Shown piece after piece: positions 18,009 to 25,526 of a DNA stretch of 64,000 bases. The notes below the pieces were generated by a model that was not told the DNA's origin, ran no database searches, and saw only the letters and a list, made by a program, of their open reading frames with translations. Both the position numbers and the translations under genes were made by a program. Source of the stretch: Psychrobacter faecalis (GTDB lineage: Bacteria > Pseudomonadota > Gammaproteobacteria > Pseudomonadales > Moraxellaceae); contig NZ_JABAST010000014.1 in NCBI RefSeq assembly GCF_016107575.1, positions 1 through 64,000 of the forward strand, read 5' to 3'. Positions within the stretch are counted from its first letter, which is position 1. Each line of letters starts with the position of its first letter.

Positions 18009-18896
18009 TTACTGGCGAATCAAGCGGCTTGGCTGCGGTAATAGTTTTATGTCACTGACGCGGCAAGGATTGATATCGATACCGCCGCGACGTGTATACC
18101 ACGCGCGCACCATCAGCTCGCTTGGCTCATAATATTTGCTTAAATCAGCAAATATCTGTTCGACACACTGCTCATGAAAGCCATTATGCTGACGGAAACT
18201 TAAAATATAACGTAACATGCTCGCTGCATCGACTACTTTATTACTAGTAATCGAAACCGCTAACGTCCCCCAATCGGGCTGATTGGTCACCGGACAATTA
18301 CTCCGCAGCAAGTTAGAATAAAAAGTATAAGGCTGAGCAACTTCCGCCGTATTGTTGCTTGCTACATTATTATCATCTGCCTTGCTCTCTAGCAATGACG
18401 CGTCAGGATGTTCCGTTAGCGCGACTTTCTCGCTGCTATTGGCAAGTGCCTCATCAATACAGACGCCTTCAGGTTGAGCAGTTAATAAGCCTATTATTCT
18501 ATAGCTCAATTCATTATCTAAGCCAAATAACTCAACAGTTACCTTTGCCTGAACGCATGACGATAAGTCTTTAGCAATCAGCGCTTGTACTTCATTCCAA
18601 CTAGCGAACTCGGTAAAGTTAATACTATTTAAATATAGTTTTAATGACTTTGATTCGACGATAAATGGCGAGCTGGCAGGAATAGCAAAGCGCGCAATAG
18701 CCACTTGTGAAACACCTTGTGCATTTAACCAAGACAGCTCAAAGGCGTGCCACCAATCGACGCCCACTGCTAGCTTATCATCTTGCCAGCCAATCACATC
18801 GCGCCCTAGATTGCGCGCTATTGGATAGAGTGTCTCGGGACTATACTCAGTCGGATAATCAGTGGTTTGTTCGCCCAAAATACCGTGAATACTCAT
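18009..18896 (-). CDS. queF: NADPH-dependent 7-cyano-7-deazaguanine reductase (long form)
   Basis: 295 aa, of the E. coli-like bimodular type (282 aa). It reduces preQ0 to preQ1 in queuosine synthesis. Visible features: WWHAFELSWL, PFIVESKSLKLYLNSIN (the E(S/L)K(S/A)hK(L/Y) QueF motif), the nucleophile Cys201 in RSNCPVTNQPDWG with the partner Asp208, and HNGFHEQCVEQIF with the substrate Glu/His. A low-complexity insert (about 150-188, SSEKVALTEH...NNTAEVA) precedes the catalytic Cys and accounts for the extra length. Start ATG; TTAGGAAGT lies upstream. Confidence 0.97.
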   Translation of the reverse strand: MSIHGILGEQTTDYPTEYSPETLYPIARNLGRDVIGWQDDKLAVGVDWWHAFELSWLNAQGVSQVAIARFAIPASSPFIVESKSLKLYLNSINFTEFASWNEVQALIAKDLSSCVQAKVTVELFGLDNELSYRIIGLLTAQPEGVCIDEALANSSEKVALTEHPDASLLESKADDNNVASNNTAEVAQPYTFYSNLLRSNCPVTNQPDWGTLAVSITSNKVVDAASMLRYILSFRQHNGFHEQCVEQIFADLSKYYEPSELMVRAWYTRRGGIDINPCRVSDIKLLPQPSRLIRQ

Positions 18897-18962
18897 GGCT
18901 ACTTCCTAATAGTAAAACTGATGATATTTAAAATGTTAGAGATTATAAATACTCACAGCAAT

Positions 18963-19736
18963 TTATAAACGAATACGCGAACCATCACTTAATAGTCGAT
19001 AAGAGATGATATAAAAAATGACGCAAAAAGCAAAGATAGCCGCCATCGAATACCACACATTGACATCAGAATAGCCAAGGATACCGTAGCGGAAAGAGTT
19101 CACCATATAAACGATTGGGTTTAACAGCGAAATATTTTGCCAAAATGGTGATAAATTTTCCATCGAATAAAACACCCCGCCAAGATAGGTCAGCGGCGTC
19201 AAGACAAAGCTTGGAATAATAGAAATATCATCAAATGAGCGCGCAAATACGGCGTTGATAAAGCCGCCAAGCGAGAATAAAACCGAGGTGCCAATCACCG
19301 TAAATAGGGTGATAAATAAGTGCTCAATACCCAGCTTGGTAAAAAATAACGCCACAATAAAGACGATGACCCCAACCGCCAGTCCGCGGAAAATACCGCC
19401 ACTGATATAACCGGTCAAAATAGCGTGCTTAGAGATTGGCGATACCAGCAGCTCCTCAATGCTCGAGTGAAACTTAGCACTAAAAAAGCTCGAGACCACG
19501 TTTGAGTAACTGTTGGTGATAATCGCCATCATAATCAAACCGGGCACGATAAACTGCATGTATGGCACACCGCCCATCTCGCCCACGCGCGAACCGATCA
19601 TTTTACCAAAGATGACAAAATACAGGCTCATCGTAATGACTGGCGGCAATAATGTTTGCGGCCAGATGCGTAATATGCGGCGAATCTCTTTAATCAGCAG
19701 GGTGCGAAAAGCAATCCAGCGTTGTGCGAAGTTCAT
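18963..19736 (-). CDS. yadH: ABC-2 type transporter permease, YadH-like
   Basis: 257 aa. It matches E. coli YadH closely along its length: KEIRRILRIWPQTLLPPVIT, SLYFVIFGKMIGSRVGEMGG, YMQFIVPGLIMMAIITN, IEELLVSPISKHAI, SFDDISIIPSFVLTPLTYLG, and SPFWQNISLLNPIVYMVNSF. Six membrane segments can be traced, with the ABC-2 domain. It would export an unknown substrate through the inner membrane together with the upstream ATPase. Start ATG with AGGAGAG. It forms an operon with yadG (132-nt gap). Confidence 0.93.
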   Translation of the reverse strand: MNFAQRWIAFRTLLIKEIRRILRIWPQTLLPPVITMSLYFVIFGKMIGSRVGEMGGVPYMQFIVPGLIMMAIITNSYSNVVSSFFSAKFHSSIEELLVSPISKHAILTGYISGGIFRGLAVGVIVFIVALFFTKLGIEHLFITLFTVIGTSVLFSLGGFINAVFARSFDDISIIPSFVLTPLTYLGGVFYSMENLSPFWQNISLLNPIVYMVNSFRYGILGYSDVNVWYSMAAIFAFCVIFYIISYRLLSDGSRIRL

Positions 19737-19868
19737 GCGTTATCTCTCCTAAGCAGTCTACAGGCTAATATCAAAACGCTATCACGGCCCGCAGTGTTGC
19801 CTATATGGTTGCTATATTTATAGTGGTCTATTTATATGGGTAAATCGAGAAATTATGAATAAAACAGC

Positions 19869-20816
19869 CTACGAGCTTAAAGGTTCATGCAAGCTTTTAT
19901 CGACCAAGCGCATAAACAACTCTTCTAAACGGTTGGCTTTATTACGCATACTGGCGACCAAAACGCCTTGCTTAGACAACTGCTCAAAGACACCGTTTAG
20001 CGACTCCCCTTCTGTCAGGGTCACTTCAAGCGTTAAATCATCAGGCTGTAGCGTGTCAGTAACCCCTGTTAAAGCAATTTGCTTGGTCAATGGCGTCGCC
20101 AAATCAAAGACAAAAGTTTCGACCGATAACTGCGCTAATAAATCTTTCATTTCTGTATTAATACGAATCTCACCGTGATCCAAAATAGCGATACGCTTAC
20201 AAAGCTGCTCTGCTTCTTCCAAATAATGGGTGGTCAAAATAATCGTGGTATTTTCTTCAACGTTAATCTGCTGCATAAATTCCCACATCGAGCGGCGCAG
20301 CTCGATATCAACCCCAGCCGTTGGTTCGTCGAGTATCAATAGCTTTGGTTTATGAATCAAGGCGCGCGCAATCATCAATCGGCGCTTCATACCGCCCGAT
20401 AGCTCGCGCGCTTTATTATCGCGCTTATCCCATAAGCCCAATGCTTTGAGCAGTTTTTCTGCTCGCGGTTTGGATTCTTTTGCTGCAATACCAAAATAGC
20501 CGGCTTGAGTAATCAAAATATCTTCAACTTTTTCAAACTGATTAAAGTTAAATTCTTGCGGTACCACGCCCAAAAACTGTTTGGCTTTTGAAGGTTCAGC
20601 CAATAAGTCAGTACCAAAGATATGCACACTACCCGCCGTTGGCTTAAACAGGGAGCTAATGATACCAATCATCGTTGATTTGCCCGCACCATTTGGCCCA
20701 AGGAGCGCAAAAAATCCACCTTGTGGCACTGTCAAGCTGACATCTTTTAATGCCGAAAACCCGTTGCCATAGGTTTTAGATAGGTTCTGAATAGATAGCG
20801 CTGGCACCTCAGACAT
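19869..20816 (-). CDS. yadG: ABC transporter ATP-binding protein, YadG-like
   Basis: 315 aa. Nucleotide-binding domain with Walker A GPNGAGKST (residues 40-48), Q-loop VVPQEF, signature LSGGM (140-144), Walker B LLILDEP (160-166) and the H-loop His (about 198). The 110-residue C-terminal part is typical of the ABC-2/CcmA-like subclass. It powers the YadH permease encoded next. Start ATG with AGAGGT. The exported substrate cannot be read from the sequence. Confidence 0.95.
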   Translation of the reverse strand: MSEVPALSIQNLSKTYGNGFSALKDVSLTVPQGGFFALLGPNGAGKSTMIGIISSLFKPTAGSVHIFGTDLLAEPSKAKQFLGVVPQEFNFNQFEKVEDILITQAGYFGIAAKESKPRAEKLLKALGLWDKRDNKARELSGGMKRRLMIARALIHKPKLLILDEPTAGVDIELRRSMWEFMQQINVEENTTIILTTHYLEEAEQLCKRIAILDHGEIRINTEMKDLLAQLSVETFVFDLATPLTKQIALTGVTDTLQPDDLTLEVTLTEGESLNGVFEQLSKQGVLVASMRNKANRLEELFMRLVDKSLHEPLSS

Positions 20817-21002
20817 GAATACCTCTTTAATAATGATGTATCTATAAAGGAATATAGAAGACGATTCGGGAAAAGTTAGTTTCTCTCATATTTGCTCTCG
20901 TCTCTTACGACGAGTCTAGTGTCTAGATGTGAGGCTCGCGGTCGCAGATTTCAACGTTAGGATGATATAACCACGATATTAATAATATCAATCGACGACC
21001 AC

Positions 21003-21040
21003 AAAAAAACGCCTACCTCATTAAATGAAATAGGCGCTTT
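21003..21040 (-). terminator. Distal terminator downstream of the cytochrome gene
   Basis: On the minus strand a 12-bp stem (with two G-U pairs) ending TAGGCG runs into seven T residues. It lies about 160 nt beyond the stop of the cytochrome gene; a nearer terminator is at 21124-21173. Confidence 0.7.
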
Positions 21041-21071
21041 ATAAGCTTCTAGATATGACTGCTGTTATTCC

Positions 21072-21106
21072 CAATACTGTAGCGTTTTTAGAATATTTTG
21101 ACTATA
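21072..21106. repeat. Copy 1 of a dispersed 35-bp repeat
   Basis: CAATACTGTAGCG followed by TTTTTAGAATATTTTGACTATA. It matches 30295-30329 at 33 of 35 positions. It sits between the two terminators of the cytochrome gene. Confidence 0.8.
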
Positions 21107-21123
21107 TTAAGCAGAATAATTAT

Positions 21124-21173
21124 AAAAAAGCAAAGTAAGAGACGATAACTGCTTTACCGTCTCCTACTTTTTT
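21124..21173. terminator. Bidirectional terminator next to the cytochrome gene
   Basis: Stem AAAGTAAGAGACG / CGTCTCCTACTTT (one mismatch), flanked by A6 on the left and T6 on the right, so it works for the minus-strand cytochrome gene ending at 21204. Confidence 0.85.
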
Positions 21174-21203
21174 CTATTGCTTTTTTACATATAGCACAGG
21201 CAA

Positions 21204-21884
21204 TTAGCTTGCTTCATCAACCATATAATCCACTGCGCTTTGTACTTCTTCATCAGGGATGTCAGCACCACCTTTGGCAGGCATAGCGTTAAAGCCGTTG
21301 ATAGCATGGGTATACAAGGTATCTTTACCTTTGGCGATACGAGGACCCCAAGCGCCAGCATCACCTAGCATAGGCGAGCCAAGTAAGCCTGAGGCGTGAC
21401 ACGTTTGGCAGACAGCGTTATAAACGGCTTTACCATCACGAGGACCATCACCTGCTGCTGGCCCTGCAGAACGTGCAGTGACGTCGCATACTTCGTCGTC
21501 CTCAAAGCAGACTTTAGCCACCGGCTGAATACGAGCAATCAAGTTAGGATACAAAGCGATGAGCTTTTGTACTTGTGGCGTATCTTGCGGAATAGGCTCT
21601 TCTTCAGCGGCAGGTGCGGCAGCGGCTGTTGCTTCTTCAGCAGGTGCATCTGCATCGGTCGCGTCTGCTTGTGCAGCTTCATCGGTAGCTGCAGCGCCAT
21701 CGGTAGTATCAGCAGCAGCTTTGGTATCGTCACCCAATTTTTCAGGCAAGTTATCGACAACCTCTTGCCCTTCTGCGACATCAGATACGGTTACAGGCGT
21801 GTCTACAACACTTTCGGCTTGGCTCACAGCGATACTAGCGATTCCTAGAATGGCAGCTGCCGATAACATAACTACTTTTCTCAT
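21204..21884 (-). CDS. c5-type monohaem cytochrome c with acidic linker
   Basis: 226 aa. Signal peptide MRKVVMLSAAAILGIASIAV-SQA (cleavage expected near residue 23). Then comes an Ala/Asp/Glu/Thr-rich disordered linker of about 75 residues (TKAAADTTDGAAATDEAAQA and similar). The C-terminal domain is a cytochrome c5: haem motif CQTCH in YNAVCQTCHASGLLGSP, axial Met probably in AMPAKGG, and a final helix VQSAVDYMVDE. It is a periplasmic electron carrier, for example to a terminal oxidase. The acidic linker before the haem domain is longer than in ordinary c5. The 5' leader (21885-21996) can fold into two hairpins. Confidence 0.9.
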   Translation of the reverse strand: MRKVVMLSAAAILGIASIAVSQAESVVDTPVTVSDVAEGQEVVDNLPEKLGDDTKAAADTTDGAAATDEAAQADATDADAPAEEATAAAAPAAEEEPIPQDTPQVQKLIALYPNLIARIQPVAKVCFEDDEVCDVTARSAGPAAGDGPRDGKAVYNAVCQTCHASGLLGSPMLGDAGAWGPRIAKGKDTLYTHAINGFNAMPAKGGADIPDEEVQSAVDYMVDEAS

Positions 21885-21934
21885 TCGTCACGTTCTCTTA
21901 TTGCGTATACAAGGGCCGACACGACTTGGACATT

Positions 21935-21996
21935 CTGTTTGTCCTCCTTTGATAACCAAGCAGTTATCAATAGCAAACAGCCATCCCGCATACGGG
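21935..21996 (-). promoter_or_regulatory. Structured leader upstream of the cytochrome gene
   Basis: Nested inverted repeats: CTGTTTG (21935-21941) with CAAACAG (21974-21980), and inside them TTGATAAC (21949-21956) with GTTATCAA (21963-21970). A second small hairpin, CCCG-CATA-CGGG, is at 21985-21996. It lies 50-110 nt upstream of the cytochrome start. It could be an mRNA leader structure or operator; no known riboswitch is recognised. The rest of 21885-22255 shows no gene. Confidence 0.4.
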
Positions 21997-22255
21997 CGCG
22001 CTTGTAATCGGTGATTATAAATATGAATTCTCCCTGACATTATAAGGGAAAAGACAGGTGGATTGCCATGCCTGTTTGCCGACTATGGTGTTTTTTCTTA
22101 AAAAACGCCAATAGCGGCCTTCATTCATTGGCTTTATGACTTTTATTTGTTAGACTAAGCGGTCTTAATTTTTAGACGCCTTTTCGTTCTAACGACAGCC
22201 AATTGCACTTATTTATACACGTCATCGGTTTATTGGATTTTAGTCGATCAATTAT

Positions 22256-22332
22256 GCGCTCGTAGCTCAGTTGGATAGAGTATCGGTTTCCGAAGCCGAG
22301 GGTCGTGGGTTCGATTCCCGCCGAGCGCACCA
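22256..22332 (+). tRNA. tRNA-Arg (anticodon CCG)
   Basis: 77 nt including an encoded CCA. Acceptor GCGCTCG pairs with CGAGCGC, discriminator A. D-arm AGCTCAGTTGGATAGAG. Anticodon stem TCGGT/GCCGA with loop TTCCGAA gives anticodon CCG (22290-22292), reading CGG codons. T-arm GTGGGTTCGATTCCCGC. It is a single gene; no clear terminator follows. Confidence 0.98.
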
Positions 22333-22494
22333 ATCATCATAATCAGTCGTGTTTTACCCTTTTCTAGTCTTACCTATTACCTCATAACACTTTAACGGCA
22401 ACGCTTTGCGCTGTTAACTTCGGCCTATCATTGTGCGCTAACAACGTTAAAATGTTGTATATAAAGTTGTTAAATCTATTTAATTTATAAAAAC

Positions 22495-22860
22495 CTACTC
22501 TGCATCTTGCAAATTCGCCATTAGCTGAGCACGGCTGGGGATACGGTGATAATTAATCACGGGTACGTCTCCCAAACGGCGCTGACCCGCGGCAAGCTTT
22601 TTATCAATGGTAATCATAGCCACTTTTTTATCTTGCTTGCTAATCAGTAAATGATTGGCTTTACGGTTGACACGGTAGTCAGGAAAATACCGCTTAACCA
22701 ATTCTGCAGTTTTTTGTAGCGCATCATTGAGTGGTGTTTTTGCGCGCCCTAACTTTAGGTTGTGCTTATCGGCGGCTTTAGGCGCGCGCGATTTTGCCAA
22801 TACCCATAGTCCGATGACAACCGCGAGCAATATGACAAGCCACCAAATACCATCTATCAT
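22495..22860 (-). CDS. Membrane-anchored protein of unknown function, 121 aa
   Basis: An N-terminal membrane span (IWWLVILLAVVIGLWVLA, residues 5-22) is followed by a basic cytoplasmic domain of about 100 residues. Within it, LVKRYFPDYRVNRKANHLLISKQ and KVAMITIDKKLAAGQRRLGD suggest a small alpha/beta domain; the style is reminiscent of the DUF2726 product at 4405-4935 (anchor plus a short domain with FPEYxV-like and VAMITID strands), but no firm family can be named. It is divergent from cobB with 35 nt between starts, so the two may share a promoter region. Confidence 0.65.
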   Translation of the reverse strand: MIDGIWWLVILLAVVIGLWVLAKSRAPKAADKHNLKLGRAKTPLNDALQKTAELVKRYFPDYRVNRKANHLLISKQDKKVAMITIDKKLAAGQRRLGDVPVINYHRIPSRAQLMANLQDAE

Positions 22861-22895
22861 AGAAGTCTATATCCAATCTTAAAAAGGGATGGCTC

Positions 22896-23696
22896 ATGTT
22901 AACAGAATTATCACCTGCGTTAATAGCCGAAGTCGAGCGCGCTGCCAAATTGCTGTGCTCAAAACAGTGCATCTGTATTTTAACGGGCGCTGGGATTTCA
23001 GCAGAAAGTGGCATTCCAACGTTTCGAGATAAGCAAACAGGCCTTTGGGAAAACTATGTGGCTGAGGACTTGGCAACGCCTGAGGCTTTTGCTCGCGACC
23101 CAAAACTGGTGTGGTCATGGTATCAGTGGCGCAGGCAATTGGTCGCTGAGAAAAAACCAAACCCTGCCCATGAAGCTTTAGCGCAGTGGCAATATCATAG
23201 CCAATCTACCGATCAGCAATTGACGCTTATTACCCAAAATGTCGACGATTTGCATGAACAGGCAGGTAGTAGTGTCACCCATTTACATGGCAATCTTTGG
23301 CAAAATCGCTGCAGTCAATGCGATGCGCCCTACCAAGAGCAATCTAGAGGCTCATATAATAGTGCTGATACCGTAGATTATAGTGACGCTCTGATTACTT
23401 GCTCGCACTGTGAAGGCTATATACGTCCCGATATCGTCTGGTTTGGCGAGGCGTTGCCTGTACAAGCATGGCAGACAGCGGAGGACGCGGCGGCCAATTG
23501 TGAAGTGTTTATGAGTATTGGCACCTCAAGTCTCGTTTATCCTGCGGCAGGTCTCGCACAATTGGCAAAAGATAACGGCGCTAAAATCATCGAGATAAAC
23601 CCACATCCAACGCCAAATACCATCGTTGATATTACTCTAGCAGAAAAGGCTGGGATTATTATGCCGTTATTAATCCAAAAAATTACGGCTATGTAA
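22896..23696 (+). CDS. cobB: NAD-dependent protein deacylase (sirtuin)
   Basis: 266 aa. It removes acetyl and probably succinyl groups from lysines, using NAD+. Rossmann motif GAGISAESGIPTFRD (31-45); TQNVD (113-117); catalytic His131 in HLHGNLW; zinc Cys at 139, 142, 169 and 172 (CSQC...CSHC); SIGTSSLVYPAAG near the end. Tyr76 and Arg79 in WYQWRR form the Y-x-x-R pair characteristic of class III (SIRT5-like) sirtuins, which favour negatively charged acyl groups. A short insert between the two Cys pairs (SRGSYNSADTVDYS) is Psychrobacter-like. Start ATG with AGGGAT upstream. Confidence 0.96.
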   Translation: MLTELSPALIAEVERAAKLLCSKQCICILTGAGISAESGIPTFRDKQTGLWENYVAEDLATPEAFARDPKLVWSWYQWRRQLVAEKKPNPAHEALAQWQYHSQSTDQQLTLITQNVDDLHEQAGSSVTHLHGNLWQNRCSQCDAPYQEQSRGSYNSADTVDYSDALITCSHCEGYIRPDIVWFGEALPVQAWQTAEDAAANCEVFMSIGTSSLVYPAAGLAQLAKDNGAKIIEINPHPTPNTIVDITLAEKAGIIMPLLIQKITAM

Positions 23697-23730
23697 TCAA
23701 TTACGTTGAAAAGTGCCTAGCGAAAAAGAA

Positions 23731-23763
23731 AAGACTTAATGATTTATACAACCATTAAGTCTT
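23731..23763 (-). terminator. Terminator between cobB and the adenine deaminase gene
   Basis: 11-bp stem AAGACTTAATG / CATTAAGTCTT. On the minus strand it is followed by TTTCTTTTTC, so it mainly serves the deaminase gene. Confidence 0.75.
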
Positions 23764-23789
23764 AACTATTGAAAATAACTTTACTCACT

Positions 23790-24788
23790 CTATTGCAGAG
23801 CAAAATCCACTTGCGCTAGGTATTTCTCTTTTAATTCATTATTTATAAATGAAGATCTAAAAGAGTTTTTTACCAAAGTAACGATATCATTTTCTGTCAG
23901 CGGTAGATGGTTACATATATTGATAAAGTTTTGATTCATATAGCCTTTAAAATAAGCAGGGTCATCAGAGTTGACGCTGACATTCAATCCATAATCGAGC
24001 AACTCTTTAATATTGTGCTGTTTGTAATCCTCAAATACCTTGAGCTCAATATTAGAATTAGGGCAAACTGTCAGCGGCATTTGCTCATCTTTTAGGCGTT
24101 GCATCAACGCTGCACTTTTTATCGATTGTACGCCGTGATCAATGCGATTGATTTGCAATAAATCTAACGCTTCATAAATATAAGAAAAATCTGCTTCTTC
24201 GCCAGCATGAGCGACCAGCTTAAAGCCTGCTTCTTTGGCCTTTTTAAACACTTCTTTAAACTTGGCGGGAGGGTTGCCCAATTCTGAAGAATCCAGACCG
24301 ACGCCGATAATATCATCTTTAAACGCCATTGCTTGCTCTAAAGTCTCAAACGCCTCTTCTTGCGATAAGTGGCGTAAAAAGCACATGATAATACAAGAGG
24401 TGATGCCGTATTTTTCTTTGGCATCGGCAAGCGCTTCTTTAATACCAGTAATGACTGTCGCAAACTCAACCCCTCTTGCAGTATGAGTTTGCGGATCAAA
24501 AAATATTTCCGTATGGACGACATTATCTTCGACACACTTTAGAATATATTCCCACGTTAAATCATAAAAATCGTCTTTGGTAATCAGAACGTTGGCGCCC
24601 GCATAATAGATATCTAAGAAAGTTTGTAGATTGGTAAAATTATAGGCACGGCGGACGTCTTCGATATCGTTATAAGGGATAGCGATATTATTCTTTTTCG
24701 CCAGTCTAAACATCAGCTCCGGTTCTAATGAGCCTTCGATATGTAAATGCAGCTCTGCTTTCGGCAATTTTTTTATCAGCTCAATCAT
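23790..24788 (-). CDS. Adenine deaminase (adenosine deaminase superfamily)
   Basis: 332 aa. Metal-dependent TIM barrel: metal ligands His14 and His16 in KAELHLHIEGSLEPELMFRL, FLDIYYAGANVL, catalytic HAGEEADFSY, IDHGVQS, and the C-terminal NSDDPAYFKGY with the metal Asp. The sequence follows the adenine-deaminase subgroup (yeast Aah1-like, Pseudomonas PA0148) rather than adenosine deaminase, notably FFDPQTHTARGVEF and GLDSSELGNPPAKF. It would salvage adenine to hypoxanthine. Substrate is inferred from subgroup resemblance only. AT-rich, with more Ile/Asn/Lys than neighbours. Start ATG at 24788 after a repeat-rich leader; the ribosome binding site is poor. Confidence 0.88.
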   Translation of the reverse strand: MIELIKKLPKAELHLHIEGSLEPELMFRLAKKNNIAIPYNDIEDVRRAYNFTNLQTFLDIYYAGANVLITKDDFYDLTWEYILKCVEDNVVHTEIFFDPQTHTARGVEFATVITGIKEALADAKEKYGITSCIIMCFLRHLSQEEAFETLEQAMAFKDDIIGVGLDSSELGNPPAKFKEVFKKAKEAGFKLVAHAGEEADFSYIYEALDLLQINRIDHGVQSIKSAALMQRLKDEQMPLTVCPNSNIELKVFEDYKQHNIKELLDYGLNVSVNSDDPAYFKGYMNQNFINICNHLPLTENDIVTLVKNSFRSSFINNELKEKYLAQVDFALQ

Positions 24789-24849
24789 GGTATTGGCATG
24801 GTCCTGTATCTAAACTTACTTGTTATTTCTTTAAGCGTTATTTTAAAAA

Positions 24850-24928
24850 TGCTGTTAGTTTGAAAACTATTATTAAAGAAACTGCTATTTTGAAAACTAT
24901 TATTTTAAAAAATTGCTATTTTAAAAAC
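24850..24928. repeat. Imperfect tandem repeat, 31-33 bp units
   Basis: Units start TGCTGTTAGTTTGAAAACT (24850), TGCTATTTTGAAAACTATT (24883) and TGCTATTTTAAAAAC (24914). The last unit covers the stop region of the TPM gene and the series extends towards the deaminase start. Confidence 0.65.
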
Positions 24929-25440
24929 ACCACAGTATCGGACAGCTCATTACCGGCAGGGTCATGTTCAAGATGATAATACTGACGCAATAACTGACCT
25001 ACCTCATCCAATAACTCCATCAGACTTTCTTCAGTTTTTTGATTGGCGATACCTGAGACCGCTTTTTCGCACATGGCGCTCCAAACGGTTGGACTGACAT
25101 GTGTGCTGATACCGCGGTCAGCGACGATTTCTAGCTTGTGCTCGCAAATATTGACATAAATCAAAACGCCGGTATTTTCTTCGGTATCCCACACGCGATA
25201 TTCGCTAAATAAATCAATTGCTCGATCGCGGCAGTCAAGATGATAAGCATCTTGGATAGGTAAGTGATTTTCGATAATTAAAAACACCTCGCCGCGATGT
25301 CCGCGCTCAGCCAGCGTCACCTGCTCTGTCAGCCGAGCTTTGGCCGCGGGCGTGAGCCACTTGCTATGCAACATAGGGACAAACAGTACTTGACGCCACC
25401 AACGCGCAAAACTTGCCTGCGACGAATTGCTTTTTACCAT
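24916..25440 (-). CDS. TPM-domain protein without signal peptide
   Basis: 174 aa. A single TPM (TLP18.3/Psb32/MOLO-1) domain: LTPAAKARLTEQVTLAERGH, GEVFLIIENHLP, AIDLFSEYRVWDTEENTGVLIYV, and HKLEIVADRGIS. There is no signal peptide or clear membrane span, apart from a short hydrophobic patch near RQVLFVPML. It is third in a lemA / TPM / TPM cluster on the minus strand, 86 nt after the larger TPM gene. This arrangement is common in proteobacteria and associated with the envelope, with unknown function. Confidence 0.85.
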   Translation of the reverse strand: MVKSNSSQASFARWWRQVLFVPMLHSKWLTPAAKARLTEQVTLAERGHRGEVFLIIENHLPIQDAYHLDCRDRAIDLFSEYRVWDTEENTGVLIYVNICEHKLEIVADRGISTHVSPTVWSAMCEKAVSGIANQKTEESLMELLDEVGQLLRQYYHLEHDPAGNELSDTVVFLK

Positions 25441-25526
25441 TATATTATATCCTCAAGTACGCCATTGCTGGCAATTTTCTAATGTCTGAGCCTAATTTAC
25501 CCTTCTTACTCTTATAGAAATCGCCT

